Shown here: positions 18,217 to 25,922 of the stretch, in pieces
Layout: each line of letters starts with the position of its first letter
Position numbering within the stretch: the first letter of the stretch is position 1
DNA from: Ignavibacteria bacterium
Lineage (GTDB): Bacteria > Bacteroidota > Ignavibacteria > Kapaibacteriales > Kapaibacteriaceae
Length of the DNA stretch: 64,000 nucleotides
Direction of reading: 5' to 3'
Assembly (NCBI GenBank): GCA_016191145.1
Contig: JACPPD010000005.1
Span: 1 to 64,000, forward strand
Made by a program: the position numbers and the translations under genes
The notes under the pieces: model-generated
The model's input: only the letters and a program-made list of their open reading frames with translations
The model's database searches: none
What the model was told of the DNA's origin: nothing

Positions 18217-18289
18217 ATGCCGGGTATCAAGAGATACCCGGCATCGCCCAAAAAAATCTCCATGCCGGGTATCTCTTGATACCCGGCAT
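18217..18289. repeat. Pair of REP-like palindromes (BIME-like)
   Basis: Two 28-bp hairpins, each ATGCCGGGTATC - 4 nt - GATACCCGGCAT with perfect 12-bp arms: 18217-18244 (loop AAGA) and 18262-18289 (loop TCTT), 17 nt apart. One is the reverse complement of the other. The same two hairpins occur in opposite order at 35581-35654. The pair lies between divergent gcdH and rimP. Repeated extragenic palindromes in inverted pairs fit REP/BIME elements mobilised by a RAYT transposase, but no such gene is in the window. Confidence 0.85.
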
Positions 18290-18395
18290 CGTTTTGGGGG
18301 AGACGTTTGGGGGCATCGTGTAGGCGGTTTTTCGTCCACCCAGCCCTGAAGTGGGTTCCGTTGTATTTTTCGTAGTTTTGTACCCGCAAAAGAGG

Positions 18396-18418
18396 ATGGG
18401 CTAGAAAGCCCATTTTTT
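18396..18418 (+). terminator. Intrinsic terminator / attenuator ahead of rimP operon
   Basis: ATGGGCT (18396-18402), loop AGAA, AGCCCAT (18407-18413), overlapping a run of six T (18413-18418). It points in the direction of, and lies about 28 nt before, the chosen rimP start. With no gene upstream on this strand, it can only stop leader transcripts, which suggests attenuation of the rimP-nusA-infB operon; NusA itself acts on such hairpins. The role is inference. Confidence 0.6.
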
Positions 18419-18446
18419 GTTGGAACCATTTGGAGTGTTGAATAAC

Positions 18447-18917
18447 GTGACCGATGGCGTTCCGTCCCATTTGCGGACGGTAATCGAAGAAGTCTGCTCG
18501 ATGGCCGGCGTCGCGTTAATTAATGCCCAAGTGCGTGGCAACGAACGGCAGATGAGATTGGAAGTAACGATCGATAACGTGTCGGGCGTAACCCATGAAC
18601 ACTGCCGGGCCGTCAGCCGGATGCTTGACGAACGGCTGGGAACCGACGATTTCTACGGCCGCCTTAGGGCGGTCGAAGTGTCTTCACCCGGGGCAGACGT
18701 TCCGGTTACGTATTTGTGGCAATTGAAAAAAAGCATTGGACGAACAATTGAGTGTAAACTGGTCGACGGAACATCCTTTGAAGGAAAATTGAACGCGATA
18801 ACGGAAACGGAACTGGTGATGACTCCCATTACAGCACGTAACAAGAGTGCGTTAGCACCGGTTTCAATTCCACTCGACAACATACAACAGGCGCGTGTTG
18901 TACTGTCCTTCAATTAA
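18447..18917 (+). CDS. rimP: Ribosome maturation factor RimP
   Basis: Conserved as first gene before nusA-infB. The sequence fits RimP: an N-terminal alpha/beta domain ('IEEVCSMAGVALINAQVRGN', 'LEVTIDNVSGVTHEHCRAVS', 'AVEVSSPGADVPV') and a C-terminal SH3-like domain ('RTIECKLVDGTSFEGKL'). The frame is open from TTG 18417, inside the terminator T-tract, so I prefer GTG 18447, with GGAG (18432-18435) 11 nt upstream; TTG 18438 is the alternative. Assists 30S assembly. About 156 residues, typical. Confidence 0.88.
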   Translation: MTDGVPSHLRTVIEEVCSMAGVALINAQVRGNERQMRLEVTIDNVSGVTHEHCRAVSRMLDERLGTDDFYGRLRAVEVSSPGADVPVTYLWQLKKSIGRTIECKLVDGTSFEGKLNAITETELVMTPITARNKSALAPVSIPLDNIQQARVVLSFN

Positions 18918-18987
18918 CTGTTTCCAATCTGATGTACCTGTCCTGTTTGCACACATACAAGTAATCTCACTAGCTCACTGAATCGCG

Positions 18988-20520
18988 ATGCCGAGACGAA
19001 AAACTAAACAAAAGGTCGATAACAAAAAGCTCATCATTGAAGCTTTCAGCGAGATGGCTCGCGAGAAGAGTATCGACCGCGATCTTCTTCAGGGAATCGT
19101 CGAAGAAACCCTTAAGATGATGGTGCGCAAGAAGTATGGCGAGAATGCCAACTTCGATTGTATTGTAAACATGGAAAAGGGCGACATCGAAATCTATCTC
19201 ATGAAAGAAGTTGTCGAAGAAGTCGAAGATCCCGAAACACAGATATCACAAAAGGAACTCGAAGACCTGTCGGGAGATAAGCTTGAGATAGGTGAAGACT
19301 ACCTCGAAGAAATCACTCTTGAAAACATTGCCGATTCGTTTGGCCGACGCCTCGTAGCGCAGGCAATTCAGAATCTGAATCAGCGTATTCGCGATGTTGA
19401 GAAAGACAACATTTACGAAGAGTACAGCAAGAGAGTCGGCGAAGTTATCATCGGAGAAATCTATCAGGTGCGGCCAAATAACATCCTTGTAATACACAAC
19501 AAGGTTGAAATGCGCCTTCCCCGCGAAGAACAAATCCCAACAGAGAGACTGAAGAAAAATCAGCAGGTAAAAGCGATATTAAAAGAAGTTAGAAGGTCAG
19601 GGGGCGCTACAGGCTTACCCGATTTGATCTTGTCGCGCTCAGATGATTCCTTCATGGCGCGGCTGTTTGAACAGGAAATACCGGAAATTTTCGATGGCAT
19701 CATCGAAATCCGTTCTATTGCCCGTGAGCCGGGAGAAAGAGCAAAGGTTGCCGTTACGTCGTTCGACGAGCGCGTAGACCCCGTTGGCGCATGCGTGGGA
19801 ATGAAGGGCATCCGCATTCATGCAATTGTTCGCGAATTGAACAATGAAAACATCGACATCATTGAATTCACCGATGACTCCAGATTGTTCATCGCCCGTG
19901 CTCTGTCGCCGGCGAAAGTGCGCGATGTTCAGATAGACACTGATGCTCGCCAGGCAACGGTTATCGTTCCCGACGATCAGGTCTCCCTGGCTATCGGCAG
20001 GAATGGCGTGAACGTTCGTCTTGCCTCGAAACTCACTGGATTCTCACTTTCCTTAGTAAAAGAAGGCGCGGAAGACATCGAGTTGATTGAATTCCGAGAT
20101 GAAATTGGACGTGAATTATACGACCAGCTGATTAACGCAGGGATTGATACCGCACGTGAATATCTGGAAGCCGATCCCAACGTTCTTCTTCGACTAGCTC
20201 CGAAGGAGAGAATTCTTGAGATACGCACAATCATGCACGAAGAGTTTGAAGAGCGCGAAGATCCACGATGGCTGAAGTCGATGGATGAAGCAGGGGAACA
20301 GGATGATGAGTCAACGGAAGGACAGGATGATGCAGAGCCTCAGGAAGGTATTGCCGATTTGAATGAGGCTTATCAGGAAGACACACCCGAGGTGATTGAA
20401 ACCGAAGAAATTAATGGCGAAGACGACGAAGCAGGCGAGAACGGCATGGGTGGCGAAGATGCTGTGAGTGGCAAAGATGTTGTGGAGGAAGGTGAAGAAG
20501 AAACGGAGAAGGAAAGCTAA
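18988..20520 (+). CDS. nusA: Transcription termination/antitermination factor NusA
   Basis: 510 residues. N-terminal RNA-polymerase-binding domain (about 1-135), S1 domain ('GEVIIGEIYQVRPNNILVIH'), KH1 and KH2 ('DPVGACVGMKGIRIHAIVREL', 'QVSLAIGRNGVNVRLASKLTG'). The last about 80 residues are a highly acidic low-complexity tail (E/D-rich) beyond the KH domains, replacing the C-terminal AR repeats of E. coli. Binds RNA polymerase and nascent RNA to control pausing and termination. Second gene of the rimP operon. Confidence 0.96.
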   Translation: MPRRKTKQKVDNKKLIIEAFSEMAREKSIDRDLLQGIVEETLKMMVRKKYGENANFDCIVNMEKGDIEIYLMKEVVEEVEDPETQISQKELEDLSGDKLEIGEDYLEEITLENIADSFGRRLVAQAIQNLNQRIRDVEKDNIYEEYSKRVGEVIIGEIYQVRPNNILVIHNKVEMRLPREEQIPTERLKKNQQVKAILKEVRRSGGATGLPDLILSRSDDSFMARLFEQEIPEIFDGIIEIRSIAREPGERAKVAVTSFDERVDPVGACVGMKGIRIHAIVRELNNENIDIIEFTDDSRLFIARALSPAKVRDVQIDTDARQATVIVPDDQVSLAIGRNGVNVRLASKLTGFSLSLVKEGAEDIELIEFRDEIGRELYDQLINAGIDTAREYLEADPNVLLRLAPKERILEIRTIMHEEFEEREDPRWLKSMDEAGEQDDESTEGQDDAEPQEGIADLNEAYQEDTPEVIETEEINGEDDEAGENGMGGEDAVSGKDVVEEGEEETEKES

Positions 20521-20540
20521 TCGGAGAAATAGGAAAGCTT

Positions 20541-23500
20541 ATGTCGGTTGCTGGCGGAAATAAACTATTTAAGGTCGCGAGTCAGATTAACATCGGACGC
20601 GATGCGATCGTGGAGTACCTTGTTTCGAAGGGATTTAAAATCGAAAACAAGGCCACGACCGTTTTGTCCGATGAAATGGTTGACATCGTGATCGACAAGT
20701 TCGCCAAGGAACTTAAGGTTGCCGAAAAGCAGCGCGAAAAAGTAAAGCGCCAGCAGGCTGTGCGAAAGAGTATCATGGAATCGGGCAACTCGGTTTCCAT
20801 CGACACCATCGCAGAACAGCATGCCAAAGAGTATGCTATCGAAGAGCGGCTGAACAAACACGAAGATGCCGCGCTTCCAGAGCCCCCTGAAATTCATAAA
20901 GAAATTGAACATCCTGTGGCTCGAACGGAGCCAACGGCTGTAGAGGCACGCCAGGAGGGACCGAAGGTTGGCGAAGTAATTAAAATTGAAGCAAAGGAAA
21001 AGCCGCAGGTTCGAGAAGAATTTGTAGCCGCTCAAATCGCACCGCCTCCAGATTTGCAGCCTGTTGCTGAGGAACGACAGCCTGAAACTAAAACACAGGA
21101 AACGGCTCCTGTTGCCGAGTTAGAACAGCCTTCGGCAACACCGGCCGAAGCTAAGCCAGAGCCGCCTTCTGCTGAACCTCGAGAAGTCGAGGCGGTAACA
21201 CCGCCCACTGAAGCAGCGCCTGAACCGAGCGCCGAGCCGAAAGAAGCTGGTGAAACGGATGAGAAAAAGAAGCGACGCAGAAAAGGTGTGATTGAAGTTG
21301 AACTTACCAAGGGGGCTATGCCAAAGCTTCGCGGGCTTACTGTGCTCGGGAAGATTGACATTGCTCCTAAACATAAACCACAAGACAAACAACGGCCTCG
21401 GACTGGTCGAGACGATAGAGGCGGCGCCAAACCAACCGTCAGAGATTCCGCTCGAACACAGCACCCGCAAAGACAGCAGCCTTCACAGTCGGGACCGCGT
21501 CCGCCTGGGTCGGCTCCTCAGCAGCGGTTCCAACGTCCAGGCGGTCCGCCTTCGTCCTCGCCATCTACTGGGCAGGGACCTGGTGGCGCTCCGAGGACGG
21601 GGACTCGTGAAGATGATAGAAAGAAGAAAAAGGTAACTCGAGGAAGCCGCGAACAGGTTTCCGATACCGACGTCAACCGCGCAATCCGCCAAACGCTTTC
21701 CGGTATGGAGGACAGCGGATCGAGTGGACGCGCCAAGATCCGTCAGCGCAAGCGGCTCGAACGCGAAGAACGCGAAGCTATACGCCAGCAACAGATAGAG
21801 CGAGAATCAACAACACTCAAACTCTCGGAGTTTGTAACCACTGCCGACCTTGCAAACCTGATGCGAGTTTCTGCTGCAGACATCATCATGAAGTGCATGA
21901 GCCTTGGATTGATGGTGTCTATTAATCAGCGGTTAGACAAAGACACAATTACACTCATTGCATCCGACTATGGCTTCGAAGTTCAATTTGTTGATGAACA
22001 AGCTGAGTTTGAAGTCGAGGAAATCATCGATGCGCCGGAAACGTTGGAGTCGAGGTCGCCTATCGTTACCATCATGGGCCACGTAGACCACGGCAAAACG
22101 TCTCTGCTGGATTATATCAGAAATGCAAACGTAGTGGCAGGCGAAGCCGGCGGAATTACACAGCACATTGGAGCCTATCGCGTCGCAGCTCCGGGTAATA
22201 GACACATTACGTTTCTCGATACACCTGGTCACGAAGCCTTTACAGCCATGCGCGCACGCGGCGCACAGGTTACGGACATTGTGGTGCTGGTAGTTGCTGC
22301 AGACGATTCTGTGATGCCTCAAACAAAGGAGGCAATTTCACACGCTCAGGCAGCGGGTGTTCCTATCGTTGTTGCTATTAATAAAATTGATAAACAAGAT
22401 GCTAATACAGACCGCATCATGCAGCAGTTGTCAGACAACGGCGTGTTAGTGGAAGAGTGGGGCGGCAAGAATCAGTGCGTTAAGCTGTCGGCAAAAACCG
22501 GTGAAAACGTTGGCGTTCTCCTGGAAAAGATTTTGCTGGAAGCCGACCTGCTTGAACTGAAAGCAAACCCAAATCGGGCTGCACGCGCTACTGTTATCGA
22601 GTCCCATGTTGATAAGGGGCGAGGTAACGTGGTTACGGTGATTGTACAGAAGGGAACGCTGGACGTAGGCGACATCTTTGTCTGCGGTCAGTTTGCAGGC
22701 CGCGTTCGTGCCATGACTGATGAGCGCGGAAACCGCGTAGACATGGCAACGCCTTCGATGCCGGTACAGGTTACGGGATTCGACGGTCTGCCCGATGCGG
22801 GCGACATCCTCCTTGAAATGGACTCCGATGCAGAAGCACGGGAAATTGCTAACCGACGTCACCAAATGCGCCGTGAGCAGCAGTTCCGCGGTATGCGCCA
22901 CATGACGCTTGACGACATCTCTGCCCAGATTCAGCAGGGCGGTCTTAAAGAGCTGCGTCTGATTGTGAAAGCCGATGTCGGAGGATCCCTCGAGGCGCTC
23001 ACGGACTCGCTGCAAAAACTCTCGACGCAGGAAGTGCAGATTCGAATCATCCATCGCTCTGTTGGAGCAGTTACAGAAAGCGACGTAATGCTTGCATCTG
23101 CTTCGGATGCAATCGTAGTCGGATTTCAGGTAAACATTCCAACAGCCATACGCAAGCTGGCAGAATCTGAATCGGTCGATGTCCGCCTCTACTCAATCAT
23201 TTACGACTGCATCAACGAAGTGCAGCTTGCTCTCGAAGGCATGCTGTCGCCAGACATCAAGGAAGAGATTGTTGCTTCGGTAGAGGTGCGGGCAACATTC
23301 AAAATCAGCAAGCTTGGGACGATTGCCGGATGTTATGTGCAATCGGGAAAAATCAATCGGAACGATAAAATACGGGTACTTCGCGATGGATTTGAGATCT
23401 TCAAGGGTACACTCGCTTCACTCAAGCGTGTAAGAGATGATGTCCGTGAAGTGGATTCAGGTTATGAGTGCGGTATCGGAATTCAGGGTTTTAATGATGT

Positions 23501-23561
23501 CGAAATTGGAGATATCATTGAAGCTTATAAAACTGTTGAAATTAAACGGAAGCTCACTTAG
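20541..23561 (+). CDS. infB: Translation initiation factor IF-2
   Basis: 1006 residues. IF2_N-type helical domain at the N-terminus ('INIGRDAIVEYLVSKGFKIE'), then about 350 residues of Pro/Ala/Glu-rich and then basic Gly/Pro/Arg/Gln-rich linker, a second IF2_N ('LSEFVTTADLANLMRVSAAD'), and the GTPase domain from about residue 513 (G1 'GHVDHGKTS', G3 'DTPGHEAF', G4 'NKID'). Domains II-IV follow to the fMet-tRNA-binding C-terminus ('YECGIGIQGFNDVEIGDIIE'). Brings initiator tRNA to the 30S subunit. Longer than E. coli IF-2 because of the disordered linker. Confidence 0.97.
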   Translation: MSVAGGNKLFKVASQINIGRDAIVEYLVSKGFKIENKATTVLSDEMVDIVIDKFAKELKVAEKQREKVKRQQAVRKSIMESGNSVSIDTIAEQHAKEYAIEERLNKHEDAALPEPPEIHKEIEHPVARTEPTAVEARQEGPKVGEVIKIEAKEKPQVREEFVAAQIAPPPDLQPVAEERQPETKTQETAPVAELEQPSATPAEAKPEPPSAEPREVEAVTPPTEAAPEPSAEPKEAGETDEKKKRRRKGVIEVELTKGAMPKLRGLTVLGKIDIAPKHKPQDKQRPRTGRDDRGGAKPTVRDSARTQHPQRQQPSQSGPRPPGSAPQQRFQRPGGPPSSSPSTGQGPGGAPRTGTREDDRKKKKVTRGSREQVSDTDVNRAIRQTLSGMEDSGSSGRAKIRQRKRLEREEREAIRQQQIERESTTLKLSEFVTTADLANLMRVSAADIIMKCMSLGLMVSINQRLDKDTITLIASDYGFEVQFVDEQAEFEVEEIIDAPETLESRSPIVTIMGHVDHGKTSLLDYIRNANVVAGEAGGITQHIGAYRVAAPGNRHITFLDTPGHEAFTAMRARGAQVTDIVVLVVAADDSVMPQTKEAISHAQAAGVPIVVAINKIDKQDANTDRIMQQLSDNGVLVEEWGGKNQCVKLSAKTGENVGVLLEKILLEADLLELKANPNRAARATVIESHVDKGRGNVVTVIVQKGTLDVGDIFVCGQFAGRVRAMTDERGNRVDMATPSMPVQVTGFDGLPDAGDILLEMDSDAEAREIANRRHQMRREQQFRGMRHMTLDDISAQIQQGGLKELRLIVKADVGGSLEALTDSLQKLSTQEVQIRIIHRSVGAVTESDVMLASASDAIVVGFQVNIPTAIRKLAESESVDVRLYSIIYDCINEVQLALEGMLSPDIKEEIVASVEVRATFKISKLGTIAGCYVQSGKINRNDKIRVLRDGFEIFKGTLASLKRVRDDVREVDSGYECGIGIQGFNDVEIGDIIEAYKTVEIKRKLT

Positions 23562-23587
23562 AGGAGCGAGTCCGTTGGATTAATATT

Positions 23588-23947
23588 GTGTCTATTCGAA
23601 CAGAACGCGTTGCCGGCGAGATTCAAAAAGCACTTGCCGGACCGCTACAACGGATTGCTGAAGAAATTTCGGCAGGGTTTATTACGGTAACCGAAGTACG
23701 CATGTCGGCCGATCTTCAGGTTGCTCGTGTCTATCTCAGCGTTTTCGGCGGCGAGCGCTCTTCCGGAGACGTACTCGAACACATTGAGAAAGAAGAGGCT
23801 GGTCGGTTGCGTCACCACATCGCCCGCAGCGTTCGCATGCGATACGTGCCGCAGCTTCGTTTTCATATCGATGACTCGCTGGATCGTGCACAGCGAATCA
23901 ATGCAATACTCGACAGCGTGAAGCCCAAGGATGATGGTAAAGCATGA
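23588..23947 (+). CDS. rbfA: 30S ribosome-binding factor RbfA
   Basis: 119 residues, GTG start. KH-fold protein with the usual 'RTERVAGEIQKALAGPLQRI' N-terminal helix, 'ITVTEVRMSADLQVARVYLS' and 'VPQLRFHIDDSLDRAQRINAIL' C-terminal block. Required for maturation of the 16S rRNA 5' end. Its last 17 nt overlap truB, indicating translational coupling. Confidence 0.95.
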   Translation: MSIRTERVAGEIQKALAGPLQRIAEEISAGFITVTEVRMSADLQVARVYLSVFGGERSSGDVLEHIEKEEAGRLRHHIARSVRMRYVPQLRFHIDDSLDRAQRINAILDSVKPKDDGKA

Positions 23948-24686
23948 ATGGAAGGTGCTTACGCGCGGCATGCTTGCCGATGCAGAAGCACAAAAGGATT
24001 GGTTGGAGTCTGCACGGGAATCAGGTGCAGTTGCGCTCATTGATAAACATGAAAACTGGACTTCGTTCGATTGCGTGGCAAAACTTCGAAACCTCACTCG
24101 CATAAAACGGGTTGGCCATGCCGGCACACTCGATCCGCTTGCCACGGGATTGCTGGTAGTATGCTTCGGGAAAGCAACAAAGGGTGTTGCATCGTTCCAG
24201 GATGCTAACAAAACTTACGATGTTGTTGTTAAACTTGGAGCCGGAACACAGAGCGATGATAGAGCTGGAGAAGAGACAACGCGAGGAGAGGGTGAAGAAG
24301 AAGTGAGAGACGGGGAACAGATTACCGAAGCATTGAAGAGTTTTTTGGGCACACAAATTCAGGTTCCTCCCAGGTTCAGCGCCATACGGCATGGGAGGCG
24401 CAGGCAGTACGATATGGCGAGAGCAGGTGTTGAGTTTGCAGACCGACCTCGGGTAGTAGATATCGAGTCCATTGATTCGATACATATTTCGTGGCCGTTT
24501 GTAAGTTTTACGCTAACGTGCTCAACGGGAACATACGTTAGGTCTGTTGCACGAGACCTGGGTGATAAACTTGGCTGCGGTGGTTATGTGTGGAGTTTGA
24601 GGCGTACGCGGTCCGGCGATTTTTATGTCGACGATGCCGTATGCGTCGAAGACGTTGTGCTGTTCGTCGAAAGGACTGCAGCATGA
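23931..24686 (+). CDS. truB: tRNA pseudouridine-55 synthase TruB
   Basis: Catalytic motif 'VGHAGTLDPLATGLLVV' with the nucleophile Asp at residue 68, then 'KTYDVVVKLGAGTQSDD', 'QVPPRFSAIRHGRRRQYDMARAG' and 'STGTYVRSVARDLGDKLG'. Relative to E. coli there are about 20 extra N-terminal residues; an internal ATG at 23970 would remove 13 of them. At 251 residues it lacks the C-terminal PUA domain, normal in this group. Makes pseudouridine 55 in the T-loop of tRNAs. Overlaps rbfA by 17 nt and ribF by ATGA. Confidence 0.93.
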   Translation: MMVKHEWKVLTRGMLADAEAQKDWLESARESGAVALIDKHENWTSFDCVAKLRNLTRIKRVGHAGTLDPLATGLLVVCFGKATKGVASFQDANKTYDVVVKLGAGTQSDDRAGEETTRGEGEEEVRDGEQITEALKSFLGTQIQVPPRFSAIRHGRRRQYDMARAGVEFADRPRVVDIESIDSIHISWPFVSFTLTCSTGTYVRSVARDLGDKLGCGGYVWSLRRTRSGDFYVDDAVCVEDVVLFVERTAA

Positions 24687-25636
24687 ACATCATACGCTAT
24701 GGCAATGATGCTGTTGAATTTGATGTGCACACCGCTCTTACGGTTGGAACATTTGATGGTGTTCATTGCGGACATCAAAGTATTGTTGAACGTATGAAGA
24801 CTGTTGCTAAACAATTTGATGAAAGAACTGTTGTTGTTACATTCGACCCACATCCGCAAATCGTCTTACAAAAGCCAGGGCGCAATCCCCTGCGGCTGCT
24901 CACTACTATCGACGAGCGCTGCCACGTACTTGAATCGTTTGGGGTCGACGCAACGGTGATTATTCCTTTTACAAAAGAATTCTCTACTACGCCAGCTGAG
25001 GTTTTCATCAGAGATGTTGTTGTGAACACCATCGGCGCCCGACATTTTTTCATCGGCCACGATCACATGTTTGGCAGGGATAGAAGCGGCGATGAAGAGC
25101 TGCTGCGGGAGCTGGGCCGCAAGTATGATTTCCTCGTAGAGCCGATTCCCCCGCTTCTTAGCGAAGGCATCGTTGTTAGCAGTACTAAGATTCGCACAGC
25201 GCTCAAGGATTCCGATGTAGAGGGAGCTGCCCGCATGCTGGGGCGTCCATACGAAGTCACCGGACATGTAGTGCGCGGTGATGGTCGGGGGCGGACATTG
25301 GGTATTCCAACAGCAAACATTCAGCCGAGTGATGGGTATAAGCTGATGCCCGGAAACGGCGTGTATATCGTTTCTTCGCCTATCAATGAAAGAGAAGAAA
25401 TCGGAATGGCTAACATCGGAGTGCGGCCAACATTTACTAATGATACCGAGCCTATTCTCGAAGTCAACTACCTCGATGTTAACGCCGATTTGTATGGTTC
25501 AGAAATTACTGTGCGCTTTCATCGTTTCATTCGCCCTGAACAACGATTTAACACTACAGATGAATTTCTTAGACAACTTCAGCACGACAAAATGCAATCA
25601 ATATCATTCAAACAAACTTTTCTAACACGGAGTTGA
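24683..25636 (+). CDS. ribF: Bifunctional riboflavin kinase / FAD synthetase
   Basis: ATG 24683 overlaps the truB stop (ATGA); the frame is open further upstream but only within truB. The N-terminal nucleotidyltransferase domain has 'LTVGTFDGVHCGHQSIVERM' (HxGH motif) and 'FFIGHDHMFGRDRSGD'; the C-terminal flavokinase domain has 'GDGRGRTLGIPTANIQ' and 'GVYIV...ANIGVRPTF'. Converts riboflavin to FMN and FAD. 317 residues, standard size. Its 3' end runs up to the rpsO ribosome-binding site. Confidence 0.95.
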   Translation: MNIIRYGNDAVEFDVHTALTVGTFDGVHCGHQSIVERMKTVAKQFDERTVVVTFDPHPQIVLQKPGRNPLRLLTTIDERCHVLESFGVDATVIIPFTKEFSTTPAEVFIRDVVVNTIGARHFFIGHDHMFGRDRSGDEELLRELGRKYDFLVEPIPPLLSEGIVVSSTKIRTALKDSDVEGAARMLGRPYEVTGHVVRGDGRGRTLGIPTANIQPSDGYKLMPGNGVYIVSSPINEREEIGMANIGVRPTFTNDTEPILEVNYLDVNADLYGSEITVRFHRFIRPEQRFNTTDEFLRQLQHDKMQSISFKQTFLTRS

Positions 25637-25638
25637 TC

Positions 25639-25905
25639 ATGGTCTCAAAAGAAAAGAAAGCGGAGATCACCCAACGTTTTGGTGGAAGCGCCGTGAATAC
25701 CGGAAATCCCGAAGTTCAAATTGCGCTCCTCACTGAACACATTGCACAACTTTCAGCACATTGCGAAGCAAATAAAAAGGATCATCACAGCCGTCGCGGC
25801 CTGATCATGCTTGTAAGCAAGCGTAAGAATCTGCTGAACTATTTGGCCAAGAACGATATTCAGCGCTATCGCAATATCGTTTCAACACTTGGTCTGCGTA
25901 AGTAA
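25639..25905 (+). CDS. rpsO: 30S ribosomal protein S15
   Basis: 88 residues, standard length. ATG 25639 is chosen over an in-frame TTG at 25633 because GGAG (25629-25632) sits 6 nt upstream of it. Signature 'NTGNPEVQIALLTEHIAQLSAH' and 'DHHSRRGLIMLVSKRKNLLNYL'. Binds the central domain of 16S rRNA. The usual partner pnp follows 17 nt downstream. Confidence 0.97.
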   Translation: MVSKEKKAEITQRFGGSAVNTGNPEVQIALLTEHIAQLSAHCEANKKDHHSRRGLIMLVSKRKNLLNYLAKNDIQRYRNIVSTLGLRK

Positions 25906-25922
25906 ACATTTATAGGTTTTAC

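Noticed and set aside
22446-23054. 202-codon antisense frame within infB
   Set aside because: Lies wholly opposite the conserved GTPase domains of infB and has no recognisable family features; a shadow of codon bias.
24590-24682. Upstream extension of ribF by 31 codons
   Set aside because: Runs inside truB in another frame; ATG 24683 overlapping the truB stop is the natural start and gives the normal RibF N-terminus.
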